Positions 36,901 through 45,252 of a stretch of DNA of 64,000 nucleotides are shown in pieces. How positions within the stretch are numbered: position 1 is the stretch's first letter; every line of letters starts with the position of its first letter. The notes under the pieces are model-generated. The model worked only from the letters and a program-made list of their open reading frames with translations, searched no databases and was not told the DNA's origin. The stretch is from Deltaproteobacteria bacterium (GTDB lineage Bacteria; Desulfobacterota; Desulfuromonadia; Desulfuromonadales; Geopsychrobacteraceae), in NCBI GenBank assembly GCA_024280335.1, contig JAJRQI010000004.1, forward strand, positions 1 to 64,000, in the 5' to 3' direction. A program made the translations under genes and the position numbers.

Positions 36901-39201
36901 GTGTTGAAAAAGTTGCCAGGTAAACTTTGGGTCGTCGGGCTGGGCCCCGGCGACGTTTTGCATTTGACCCCAGCAGCACGTCTGGCAATCGAACAGGCGG
37001 ATGTCATTGCCGGGTATAAAACCTACCTTGATTTAATTCCCGAACTGATTGCCGGTAAAGAGCTGCTTTCCAGCGGCATGCGTCAGGAGGTGGAACGCTG
37101 CCGATTGGCGTTGGAACGGGCCGAGGCGGGCACTACGGTAGCACTGGTCTGTTCCGGGGACGCCGGGGTTTACGGTATGGCCGGGCTGATTCTGGAACTG
37201 CTCGACGGTCGTGAACTGGATGTCGAGATGGTTCCCGGCGTGTCGGCAGTACAGGCGGCCGCGGCTCGTCTCGGTGCGCCGCTGATGCACGATTTTGCGG
37301 TGATCTCACTCTCCGATCTGCTCACCCCCTGGCCGCTGATTCGACAGCGGCTGAATGCCGCCGGTGGGGCTGATTTTGTTGTCGCCCTCTACAATCCGAA
37401 AAGTCGCGGCCGCACCACCCAGATCGGCACAGCGCGTGAGATTCTGTTGCGCCATCGCGGTCCAGAAACTCCGGTGGGGATTGTGCGCAATGCTTGCCGT
37501 GCCGGGGAGGAGGTTGTCGTTACCACTCTCACCGAGATGCTGTCTTGTGAGATCGACATGTTTTCGCTGGTGATAATCGGCAACAGTTCTACCTATATCG
37601 ATGCTGCCGGGCGGTTGGTGACTCCGCGCGGTTACGCCGGGAAATATTTATCCAGAGAGGAAGAGACGCCAGCGACCGGTAAATCGAAGGCCCTGTTTAT
37701 CGGTGGCACCGGCAGTGATGTCGGCAAGAGCATTATCACTGCCGGACTCTGTCGGATCTTTGCCCGTCGCGGTTGGCGGGTGGCGCCGTTTAAAGCACAA
37801 AATATGGCGTTGAATTCCGCAGTAACCCAGGATGGAGGCGAGATTGGACGCGCTCAGGCTTTGCAATCAGCTGCCTGTGGTTTGGAGCCGCACGTCGATA
37901 TGAACCCGGTGTTGCTCAAGCCTAACTCTGATCTGGGCTCCCAGGTAATTATTCAGGGTCGGCCGATTGGCAATATGGATGTCAGTGAGTATCACCGCTA
38001 TAAACCTGAGGCTTTCGTCAAAGTTACAGAGTCTTTTCAGCGGCTGGCAGCCCAGGTCGATCTGGTGGTGCTGGAAGGGGCGGGCAGTATCGCCGAAATC
38101 AACCTGATGCAGCACGACATCACCAATCTGAAGGCGGCAGCACTGGCCGATGCGCCGGTGATTTTGGTTGCCGATATCGATCGGGGCGGGGTGTTTGCCA
38201 GTATTGTCGGGACCCATGAATTGCTGTCGCCGTTACAACGGTCCCAGCTCAAGGGGATCATCATCAACAAGTTCCGTGGTGATGCCGGATTATTGAAGTC
38301 CGGGATTGAGGCGATTGAAGATCGCACCGGCGTACCGGTACTTGGGGTGGTGCCGATGCTTGATCTGCAACTGCCAGAAGAGGACTCGGTGGCTCTCGAC
38401 AGAAAACGTCCGGCGGTAAAAAACGGTCTGCAGATCGGAATCGTACGCCTGCCGAGAATTTCCAACTACACAGATTTCGATCCGCTGGAGCAGGAGCCGG
38501 ATGTCGCTTTGCACTACATCGATATGCCGGAGCAGATCGACGGTCTCGACCTGCTGATTCTCCCCGGAACCAAGAGCACCCTGGCCGATCTGGAATTTTT
38601 ACGCGAGTCGGGTTTGTTGCAGATCATCCGCAATTATCAGACTGCCGGTGGGCGGGTGGTTGGCATTTGCGGTGGTTTTCAGTTGCTGGGGATGAAAATC
38701 AGTGATCCGCAAGGGGTGGAGTCGGTGCGTTCTGATGCGACCGGGTTGGGCCTGCTGGATGTGGAGACAGTTCTCAGGCCGGGGAAACAGACCCATCAGG
38801 TTGTGGCGCGTTTTCAGCAGGCGGCTTGCGCTGCCGGGTTTGCCGGCTTGGAGGATGTCAAGGGCTATGAGATTCACGCCGGAGAAACCGAGTACGGCAT
38901 CAGGAGCCGTCCACTGCTGCAACTGCTCAGTCGTTCCGGTGAGCCGGTCAACATCAATGATGGTGCGGTCTCTGCCGATGGTCGGGTTTGGGGAACTTAC
39001 CTGCATGGATTCTTTGACGATGACCGGGTTCGTGCTGCAGTGCTTGCACCGTTGCGGGCCGAGCGGGGTTGTGCCCCAACAGTTCATGCATGGCAGCGGA
39101 AGCAGGAGGATGAATTAAATCGCTTGGCCGATCATCTTGAAGCCCATCTCGATCTGGAACAGATCTGTTCCTGGCTGCAGGCTCCCGGAGGGGACAAATG
39201 A
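36901..39201 (+). CDS. cbiHP: CbiH-CbiP fusion: precorrin-3B C17-methyltransferase plus cobyric acid synthase
   Basis: A single 766-residue chain joins two enzymes of the path that act at distant steps. Residues 1 to about 255 are CbiH (WVVGLGPGDVLHLTP, CSGDAGVYGMAGL, FVVALYNPKSRGR), the ring-contracting C17 methyltransferase. From about 262 to the end it is CbiP/CobQ: P-loop-like GGTGSDVGKSIITAG, QNMALNS, LKPNSDLGSQVI and the amidotransferase cysteine in GICGGFQLLG. It amidates four side chains of cobyrinate. The linker (EEETPATGKSK) has no internal start codon with a ribosome site, so a true fusion is likely. GTG start at 36901. Confidence 0.93.
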   Translation: MLKKLPGKLWVVGLGPGDVLHLTPAARLAIEQADVIAGYKTYLDLIPELIAGKELLSSGMRQEVERCRLALERAEAGTTVALVCSGDAGVYGMAGLILELLDGRELDVEMVPGVSAVQAAAARLGAPLMHDFAVISLSDLLTPWPLIRQRLNAAGGADFVVALYNPKSRGRTTQIGTAREILLRHRGPETPVGIVRNACRAGEEVVVTTLTEMLSCEIDMFSLVIIGNSSTYIDAAGRLVTPRGYAGKYLSREEETPATGKSKALFIGGTGSDVGKSIITAGLCRIFARRGWRVAPFKAQNMALNSAVTQDGGEIGRAQALQSAACGLEPHVDMNPVLLKPNSDLGSQVIIQGRPIGNMDVSEYHRYKPEAFVKVTESFQRLAAQVDLVVLEGAGSIAEINLMQHDITNLKAAALADAPVILVADIDRGGVFASIVGTHELLSPLQRSQLKGIIINKFRGDAGLLKSGIEAIEDRTGVPVLGVVPMLDLQLPEEDSVALDRKRPAVKNGLQIGIVRLPRISNYTDFDPLEQEPDVALHYIDMPEQIDGLDLLILPGTKSTLADLEFLRESGLLQIIRNYQTAGGRVVGICGGFQLLGMKISDPQGVESVRSDATGLGLLDVETVLRPGKQTHQVVARFQQAACAAGFAGLEDVKGYEIHAGETEYGIRSRPLLQLLSRSGEPVNINDGAVSADGRVWGTYLHGFFDDDRVRAAVLAPLRAERGCAPTVHAWQRKQEDELNRLADHLEAHLDLEQICSWLQAPGGDK

Positions 39202-40136
39202 CGCCCGGCCTGTTGCTTGCCATCCTGTTGCTAGACCTGCTGCTGGGTGATCCGCACGGCTGGCCGCATCCGATCATCTGGATCGGTAAGCTGATCGAGA
39301 AAATCGAAGACTGGATACGTGAAATTCACTTACAGAAAAAGATTGCGGGTGTCGTGCTGGTGATATGCGTAGTAAGTATAACGGCGATCGCAATGACTTT
39401 AGCTCTGCAAATTGCGGCTGGTTTTGGTGGCTGGCTGGCCTGGTTGCTGACACTCTGGGCTGGTTGGAGTTGTCTGGCTCTGCGTTCGTTGCACCGGGAG
39501 AGTCAGCTGGTAATCGATGAGCTTGAGCGGGGCGACCTGGATGCTGCCCGACAGTCGCTGTCAATGATTGTCGGCCGTGAAACCGCACAGCTGGATGAGG
39601 GGGGAATTCTCAAGGCGACCCTGGAGACGGTCGCGGAAAACAGTTCGGATGGAGTCATCGCACCGCTCTTTTACCTGCTGCTCGGCGGTCCAGTGTTCGG
39701 CATGGTCTACAAGGCGGTCAGTACCCTCGATTCGATGGTCGGCTATAAAAATGACAAATACCGTGATTTCGGCTGGGCCGGCGCGCGGCTTGATGACCTG
39801 CTTAACTATATTCCGGCGCGCTTGACCGGTTTCCTGTTCGTTGCCGCCGCCTTCCCGTTAAAATTAAATGGCTTCGGCGCATTGCAAGTGATGTTACGCG
39901 ATGCCGGGAAACATGCCAGCCCCAATGCCGGTTGGCCGGAAGCCGCTGCCGCCGGCGCGCTCAATCTGCAACTTGGCGGTCCGGCAGTCTATTTCGGCCG
40001 GACAAGCGAAAAGCCGTACTTCGGTGATCCGGGCTTGCGGGTGACGTGCAAGCACTATCGACAACTGATCAAACTCCTCTATCTGTCAACATTGTTTGCG
40101 GTGCTGCTCGGGTTGCTGCTGCTGGGGGGGCTATGA
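39198..40136 (+). CDS. cbiB: Adenosylcobinamide-phosphate synthase CbiB
   Basis: Integral membrane enzyme attaching aminopropanol phosphate to cobyric acid, 312 aa. LLLDLLLGDPHGWPHPIIWIG is close to the family N-terminus, and SSDGVIAPLFYLLLGGPVFG and STLDSMVGYKNDKY are conserved. The ATG overlaps the cbiHP stop by 4 bp, and its own stop overlaps the cobD start by 4 bp. Confidence 0.95.
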   Translation: MTPGLLLAILLLDLLLGDPHGWPHPIIWIGKLIEKIEDWIREIHLQKKIAGVVLVICVVSITAIAMTLALQIAAGFGGWLAWLLTLWAGWSCLALRSLHRESQLVIDELERGDLDAARQSLSMIVGRETAQLDEGGILKATLETVAENSSDGVIAPLFYLLLGGPVFGMVYKAVSTLDSMVGYKNDKYRDFGWAGARLDDLLNYIPARLTGFLFVAAAFPLKLNGFGALQVMLRDAGKHASPNAGWPEAAAAGALNLQLGGPAVYFGRTSEKPYFGDPGLRVTCKHYRQLIKLLYLSTLFAVLLGLLLLGGL

Positions 40137-41200
40137 GCAAGCCGATTCACGGTGGCGGTGTTGATCGGGCAATGGCTGATTTAGGCAGGTCCCGTGATGA
40201 AATCGCTGATTTTTCCGCCAGTATCAATCCCCTAGGTGTTCCGCCGCAGGTCCGCTCTGCACTGAATGAGGCCGTAGCGCGGATCGGTGATTACCCGGAG
40301 ATCGATGCTGAGTCGTTGCGTCAGGATCTGGCCGCCTTTCACCATCTGCCCGCGGAGAACTTGCTTCCCGGCAGCGGCTCTACCGAACTGATCTATCTGC
40401 TGCCGCGGGTTTTCAGGCCGCGCACCACCCTGCTGGTCAAGCCCTGCTTCGGTGAATATGCCCCTGCGTTGACTCGCAGTGGTTCACAAATCAACAGCCT
40501 GTCCCTGTCTGATGGTGACAACTTCAAGTTTTCCGTCGATCGAATTCTTTCAGCTGTTGATGCTTCTACCGACTTGGTGTTGCTGGCGAATCCCGGTAAT
40601 CCGAGCGGTATCGGTATCGACCCCCGGCAGTTAATCGAGTTGGCCGAGAAACTGGGGCCGTGCCGCTTACTGGTCGACGAGGCTTTTGCTGATTTCTGTC
40701 CCGAGCGCTCGTTGCTTGCCGTGGTGCCGCGGTCAGAAAATCTGTTGATTCTGCGTTCCCTGACGAAGTTCTATGCGATTCCCGGTCTGCGCGCCGGTTA
40801 CCTTGCCGGACCGGCGACGGATATTTCTCTGTTGCTTGCCGCCCGTGAGCCTTGGTCGATCTCCAATCTGGCGATCGCCGCCGCCAGGGCGTGCCTGACC
40901 GCTGCCGATTATCAGGCCGAGACGCTGCGGCTGATCCCGCAACTGCGAGAAGAATTAGCAGCGGGGTTGACCGGACTGGGGCTGAAGGTCTTTCCCAGCG
41001 AAGCCAACTATCTGCTCTGTCAGTTGCCGGAAACGGCTCCGCCTGCTGAACGGGTCGCGGAACTGCTGCGTCAACACGGCATATTGATTCGCAACTGTGC
41101 CGATTTCTTGCCGCTTGACAGCCGGTTCTTGCGCGTTGCGGTACTTGGCAAAGTGACAAATGACCGTTTACTGAGGGAGTTGCAGTTGATCTTTGAATAA
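40133..41200 (+). CDS. cobD: L-threonine-O-3-phosphate decarboxylase CobD
   Basis: PLP enzyme that makes aminopropanol phosphate for CbiB, 355 aa, related to histidinol-phosphate aminotransferase. IADFSASINPLGVPP, LLANPGNPSGIG and the PLP lysine in RSLTKFYAIPGLR (K212) are clear. ATG 40133 overlaps the cbiB stop. The opposite strand carries the open 3' part of the PP2C gene. Being next to cbiB supports CobD over HisC. Confidence 0.93.
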   Translation: MSKPIHGGGVDRAMADLGRSRDEIADFSASINPLGVPPQVRSALNEAVARIGDYPEIDAESLRQDLAAFHHLPAENLLPGSGSTELIYLLPRVFRPRTTLLVKPCFGEYAPALTRSGSQINSLSLSDGDNFKFSVDRILSAVDASTDLVLLANPGNPSGIGIDPRQLIELAEKLGPCRLLVDEAFADFCPERSLLAVVPRSENLLILRSLTKFYAIPGLRAGYLAGPATDISLLLAAREPWSISNLAIAAARACLTAADYQAETLRLIPQLREELAAGLTGLGLKVFPSEANYLLCQLPETAPPAERVAELLRQHGILIRNCADFLPLDSRFLRVAVLGKVTNDRLLRELQLIFE

Positions 41201-41936
41201 AATTCCAGGCAGTTCTGCCTTCCTCACAATCGAGGATATCAACCACGATCACACTGATATTGTCGTGTCCACCCTGGTTATTCGCTTGCCGTACCAGTTG
41301 TTCGCAGGTTTCTCCAGGGGGGTCTGATTGAATGAGTATCCGGCGGATTTCGTTGTCGGAAAGCATATTGTTCAGGCCGTCAGTACAGAGTAGCAGTCGG
41401 TCGCCCGGCTGGAGCGCAAATTGTTGCTGATATAGATCGGGCGGCTGATCCAGCCCGATTGCTTGGGTGAGGATGTTGGAGAGCCTCTGTATTTTACCGT
41501 CGAACAAGGCGGCACCTATTGGGTTGTGATCCTTGCTGCATTGTCTCAAGGAGCCGTTCTGTAACCGGTAGATACGGCTGTCGCCAATATTTGTAGTAAA
41601 AGCCCGACCCCCAGAAACGATTGCAACTGAGGCCGTAGTTCCCATATTGTGCCATTGCGAATTACTTCGACCGGCCGAAATGACGACTTGGTTGGTTCGT
41701 TGAAAGGCATGCTCCAAGCGCTGCGGGATCTCCTCCGGCTTGGCGAAAGCTTCGCGCACCTCAAGAGTTTTTCGCAAGGTTTCTACCGCCAGTCGGCTGG
41801 CAACATCACCGGCTGGGTGGCCACCCATGCCGTCGGCAATGATAAACAAGCCAAGTTGCGAATTGCTGTAACAGTAGTCCTCGTTGCGCTTGCGTATTCG
41901 GCCGACATCGCTTCGTTGATCGCTCTTTAGCCACAT
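40566..41936 (-). CDS. PP2C-type serine/threonine phosphatase with long unexplained C-terminal extension
   Basis: Residues 1-240 are a full PP2C domain: SDVGRIRKRNEDYCY, FIIADGMGGHPAGDVAS, TTNIGDSRIYRL, LLLCTDGLNNML and GGHDNISVIVVD hold the metal aspartates. Such proteins oppose Hanks-type kinases. The frame does not stop after the domain but runs about 210 codons more, antisense to cobD, with composition unlike a protein domain. The real protein may have lost its stop by a frameshift near 41215, or the tail is translated. ATG 41936 has AAGGGA upstream. No partner kinase is near. Confidence 0.8.
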   Translation of the reverse strand: MWLKSDQRSDVGRIRKRNEDYCYSNSQLGLFIIADGMGGHPAGDVASRLAVETLRKTLEVREAFAKPEEIPQRLEHAFQRTNQVVISAGRSNSQWHNMGTTASVAIVSGGRAFTTNIGDSRIYRLQNGSLRQCSKDHNPIGAALFDGKIQRLSNILTQAIGLDQPPDLYQQQFALQPGDRLLLCTDGLNNMLSDNEIRRILIQSDPPGETCEQLVRQANNQGGHDNISVIVVDILDCEEGRTAWNFIQRSTATPSVNGHLSLCQVPQRARTGCQAARNRHSCESICRVDAAVPRPVQQAEPFPATDRADSWLRWERPSAPVRSTPLLILLAVAGSAAASRPDNRQRSGTPWRRRSPDWRSTKAHGRQATEKYPSPVRQGNRRADRESHRTSSGNAESTDFLTAAPRQATSARDRNQQKPRRPVSGTAPVSRPTRLTAGGRYRYRSDYRDSPATPSR

Positions 41937-42007
41937 ATATTCCCTTTGCCTTCCACTTGGAATCCCTGCTATTTTAGCCGCTGTTACACGACAGGCAATC
42001 AATTACT

Positions 42008-43042
42008 GTGGATTATTTGATGCAGCACGACACGATTATCGAGCGCTTTCGTGAGAATGAGCAACTTGCAGAGAAGTTTCATCTGCTGGAAACGCGGATT
42101 CTCGGGGTCCTTAACTTTCAGGACTTCTTTCAGGTTCTGCTGGAGCAGATCGGTGATATCTTTGTGGTGCCGCATGTTTGGCTCAGCCTGATCAAAGATG
42201 AACCGGCGGCCGAGCCGATTCGTAGAGCGGCAGCATCGGCGCGGTTGCGGGTACGACTCAATCAGGTCGAGGCAGATACCTTTCGCAAGCTGTTTGGGCG
42301 AGATGACAAGCCGTTGCTGGAAAATGAGCAGTTGGAGCGCTATCACACGCTGCTCCCGGAAGCAGACAGGTTTCATTTTAGATCGCTGGCGATGGTGCCG
42401 GTGACGTTGGACGGCAAACTGGTCGGCAGCCTGAATCTGGCCGATCCGACGGCCAATCGCTATCGGCCCGGCTACAACACCATCCTGCTGGAGCGGCTGG
42501 CCGTCAAGGTCTCGCTCTGCTTGTCGAATGTCACTGCCCACGAAAATCTGCAACACTTGGCCTTTCACGACCCGCTGACCGACCTGCATAACCGGCGCGC
42601 CATGGAACAGGCGCTGGAGCGTGAATTCTCGCGTGCCCAGCGTTATCGTTCCCACCTGTCACTGGTTTTTGTCGATCTTGACCTGTTCAAGCAGGTCAAC
42701 GATACCCACGGCCATGATTGCGGAGATGCACTGCTGCAGCACTTGGCAGAGGGGATGCTGCAGATGTGCCGACAATCCGATCTGGTGACGCGTTTGGCCG
42801 GCGATGAATTTGTGCTGCTGCTGCCGGAAACCGTACTAGAGCAGGCGCAGGGGCTGCTGGAGCGGATCACCGCTAAATTTGTCGAGCAACCGATGAGTTG
42901 GATGGAGGAGAAGATCTCCATTCAGCTCAGTTTCGGAATTTCCTCGGTGCTAGAGGATAAGGTTGAGTCGGCGCAAGCATTGCTCAAACTGGCTGATGAC
43001 CGGCTCTATCAAAAAAAGCAGCAGCGCAAGATCGATGTCTGA
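42008..43042 (+). CDS. GAF/DUF484-like domain diguanylate cyclase
   Basis: A soluble 344-residue protein. The N-terminal part (about 10-175) resembles DUF484/GAF sensory domains. The C-terminal part is a GGDEF domain with the signature AGDEF at 264-268 and an RQSD inhibitory site five residues before it (255-258). Both support an active, feedback-inhibited c-di-GMP synthase, although the first glycine is alanine. GTG 42008 or ATG 42020 may start it. It is divergent from the PP2C gene and overlaps the next small gene by 8 bp. Confidence 0.86.
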   Translation: MDYLMQHDTIIERFRENEQLAEKFHLLETRILGVLNFQDFFQVLLEQIGDIFVVPHVWLSLIKDEPAAEPIRRAAASARLRVRLNQVEADTFRKLFGRDDKPLLENEQLERYHTLLPEADRFHFRSLAMVPVTLDGKLVGSLNLADPTANRYRPGYNTILLERLAVKVSLCLSNVTAHENLQHLAFHDPLTDLHNRRAMEQALEREFSRAQRYRSHLSLVFVDLDLFKQVNDTHGHDCGDALLQHLAEGMLQMCRQSDLVTRLAGDEFVLLLPETVLEQAQGLLERITAKFVEQPMSWMEEKISIQLSFGISSVLEDKVESAQALLKLADDRLYQKKQQRKIDV

Positions 43043-43268
43043 AACCTTGCAGCCCGATCCGCAAGCATTACGTAAATTGGCGGTCACCCGCATGCCGTTC
43101 GGTAAGTATGCCGGACGCTACCTGGTAGATCTGCCGGAGCCTTATGTTGTCTGGCTGGTCGCTAATCAGTTGCCGCAGGGGTTGCTGGGCAGGCAGTTGC
43201 TGGAGATCTATGAGATCAAAGTCAACGGCCTGGAAGCCCTTTTACAACCATTCATACCCAAATCCTGA
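43035..43268 (+). CDS. Small DUF3820-family protein
   Basis: A 77-residue protein with RMPFGKYAGRYLVDLPEPYVVWL, typical of the DUF3820 (putative quorum-sensing-regulated virulence factor) family. Biochemical role is unknown. ATG 43035 lies inside the end of the GGDEF gene, so the two are coupled. Confidence 0.8.
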   Translation: MSETLQPDPQALRKLAVTRMPFGKYAGRYLVDLPEPYVVWLVANQLPQGLLGRQLLEIYEIKVNGLEALLQPFIPKS

Positions 43269-43304
43269 CCCCGAATAACTAGAATTTAGGCTGCTTTATA
43301 ATTT

Positions 43305-44279
43305 ATGCGTAAAATACCCTGGTCTGCTGACCATCCCGCTTTGATGCTGGCCCCGATGCAGGGGTTGACCAATACTGTCCTGCGGAGCTGGTTTATCCGG
43401 CAGGTGACCCCTGATCTGGTTTTTACCGAATTTTTCCGGGTGCAACAGCAGTCACGTAAGCGGATCGCCAAAGCCGATCTGGCCGAAATCGTTGCTCACA
43501 ATGCGGTGGTCCCTTTGGTTGTGCAGTTGATCGGTCACAATGCCGTAGCGTTGGCGGCTGCTGCCGTGCGGGTTCAGGAGGCCGGCTGTCGGCATCTCAA
43601 TCTGAATCTCGGTTGTCCCTACGGGCGGATGACTACAGGTGCGACCGGCGGTGAACTGCTGCGTGAGCCGGGAAAGTTGGTGGAATTACTCAGTTCGCTA
43701 CGCCAGGCGATCAGTGGGACGCTTTCGGTGAAATGCCGCGCCGGTTACGACGATCCCCGACAAATCTTTCAGCTGTTACCAATTTACGAAGACTGCAGCA
43801 TCGATTATCTGATTCTGCATCCGCGGACTGTTGTGCAAAAGTACGGTGGTCATGCCGATCACCATTTAACGGCTGAAGTGGTAGAGAAGACCGATCTGCC
43901 GGTAATTGCCAACGGCGATATCAACGACGCTGAAACCGGTCGACGGCTGCTGGCCGAAACCGGCGCTGCAGGTTTGATGCTCGGCCGCGGTGCGCTGGCC
44001 GATCCATGGTTGTTTTCGCGGATTCGAGGAATTGCGCCATTGCAGGTTGGTGAGGCGCAGCGGCGCAGGGAATTGGCGGACTATATCGGCGAGCTGCTGC
44101 CGCTCTATCTGGAAAAGTTCTGCGGTGAGCGGCAGGCGCTGATGAAAATGAAAGATCTGCTTAACTTTATCCCCGACGAAAAATTGCAGAGGGAACTTGG
44201 TAAGTTGAAACGAGCGACGACGGTTGCTGCTTTTCGCCCCCTTCTCGAACGCTTTTGTAACTTCAGCATAGACGAATGA
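43305..44279 (+). CDS. tRNA-dihydrouridine synthase
   Basis: FMN enzyme reducing uridines in tRNA, 324 aa. LAPMQGLTNTVLRSWF, the catalytic cysteine in LNLGCPYGRMTTGATGGEL, VKCRAGYDD and VIANGDINDAE match the Dus family. Bacterial DusA, DusB and DusC cannot be told apart safely by eye; the form is nearest to DusC-like proteins. There is no good ribosome site before ATG 43305. Confidence 0.9.
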   Translation: MRKIPWSADHPALMLAPMQGLTNTVLRSWFIRQVTPDLVFTEFFRVQQQSRKRIAKADLAEIVAHNAVVPLVVQLIGHNAVALAAAAVRVQEAGCRHLNLNLGCPYGRMTTGATGGELLREPGKLVELLSSLRQAISGTLSVKCRAGYDDPRQIFQLLPIYEDCSIDYLILHPRTVVQKYGGHADHHLTAEVVEKTDLPVIANGDINDAETGRRLLAETGAAGLMLGRGALADPWLFSRIRGIAPLQVGEAQRRRELADYIGELLPLYLEKFCGERQALMKMKDLLNFIPDEKLQRELGKLKRATTVAAFRPLLERFCNFSIDE

Positions 44280-44317
44280 CGCCAGTTCAAGCTTTTTTTG
44301 CCGGAGGAACGTAGTAA

Positions 44318-44448
44318 ACTCGGGACTGTCCCCAGGGTTATCGGGGGCTGTCCCAGATGTTTGCGGGCTATGAAATTCTGGTGTAGAGCGCCGCAAAATC
44401 CTGGGACAGCCCCCTCTAAAACAAAAGAGCGCGGGGACAGTCCCGGTT
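44318..44448. repeat. Large nested palindrome with GGGACTGTCCCC arms
   Basis: Outer arms CGGGACTGTCCCC (44321-44333) and GGGGACAGTCCCG (44433-44445) are exact complements. Inner arms GGGGGCTGTCCCAG (44343-44356) and CTGGGACAGCCCCC (44401-44414) are also exact, and TTTGCGG/CCGCAAA pair further in. The whole 131-bp element could fold into one long hairpin. It resembles a mobilised REP- or MITE-like unit between two convergent genes. Confidence 0.9.
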
Positions 44449-44491
44449 TTGCTGAACATCTTCCCCCAGTTAAACAGCGTATTCCGCGTTG

Positions 44492-44911
44492 TTACCGCAG
44501 ATTCTGCCCGGTTGTTGTCGCGACCAGTTTCCCATGTTTGACCCCTTTGGTGCCGATCAGCTCATCGGCAATCCGTTTGACCCGGCTGGCTTGCCCTTTG
44601 ATCACCACGACTTCCAGGCAGTGCTGGAGGTCAAGATGGATGTGCAGGGTGGAGATGATCTCTTCATGGTGCGAGTGCTGGTGCTCAGTCAGTTTGTCCG
44701 CCAGATCACGGGTGTGATGGTCGTAGACCAGGGTCACTGTCGCGACCGTCTCCTGATTTGCATCCCCCCACTCTTCTTCGACCAGCGCAGCACGGATCAG
44801 GTCGCGGATCGCTTCCGAGCGATTGACGTAACCCTTGTTGTTGATCATCTCATCAAACCGGGTCAGCAGGCGTTCGTCGATGGAGATTCCGAAGCGGGTT
44901 AAGTCGGTCAT
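44492..44911 (-). CDS. nikR: Nickel-responsive regulator NikR
   Basis: Ribbon-helix-helix repressor with a C-terminal ACT-like nickel domain, 139 aa. The N-terminus [16 protein letters not shown] is the DNA-binding ribbon. The metal ligands are His79, His90, His92 and Cys98 ([16 protein letters not shown]), with the same spacing as H76/H87/H89/C95 of E. coli NikR. ATG 44911 has AAGGA upstream. No nickel transporter or hydrogenase genes are in view, so its targets lie elsewhere. Confidence 0.94.
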   Translation of the reverse strand: MTDLTRFGISIDERLLTRFDEMINNKGYVNRSEAIRDLIRAALVEEEWGDANQETVATVTLVYDHHTRDLADKLTEHQHSHHEEIISTLHIHLDLQHCLEVVVIKGQASRVKRIADELIGTKGVKHGKLVATTTGQNLR

Positions 44912-45062
44912 TTTTTGCGTCCTTGATCTAGATAAAAGAACTAATAATTGCATGAGAACCAGGATTAGAAACTGGTTTAACACATGCCATAAAACAGGGC
45001 AAGAAAGATAGAAGGATTGCTTGAACTTAGCGGTTTTGTCCACAGGTTGCTCACAGTGCTTC

Positions 45063-45110
45063 CAACAAGATATTGTGTTTAATGAGAAGCGGAACTACAA
45101 GATGTAGTGT
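45063..45110 (+). promoter_or_regulatory. Tandem NrdR boxes upstream of nrdD
   Basis: Two 16-bp sites, CAACAAGATATTGTGT (45063-45078) and CTACAAGATGTAGTGT (45095-45110), match the NrdR box pattern ACACwATATaTwGTGT on the reverse strand. Their offset is 32 bp, about three helical turns, the standard spacing. A possible -35 TTGCTC (45047-45052) and -10 TATTGT (45071-45076) would place the first box over the promoter. Between 45111 and 45252 I see only the leader. NrdR should repress this operon when dATP is high. Confidence 0.85.
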
Positions 45111-45252
45111 TTTTCTGTTTTGATATCACGACAGGTTGTGGTAGCCTTTGCGCCAATGAGAATTGCATGTATGAGCTTGTTGAAAATGTTATCAGCAATG
45201 TTTGGTTGGTGTTTTTTTATTAAATGAAGTGGTTCAATCCGGGAGGCACGGC

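Noticed and set aside
44954-44980. AACCAG-N9-CTGGTT inverted repeat as a NikR operator
   Set aside because: The half-sites and spacing do not match the known GTATGA-type NikR operator; it may be a chance palindrome.
44912-45043. N-terminal extension of NikR by 44 residues
   Set aside because: NikR homologues begin at the ribbon ([10 protein letters not shown]), and a ribosome site precedes ATG 44911.
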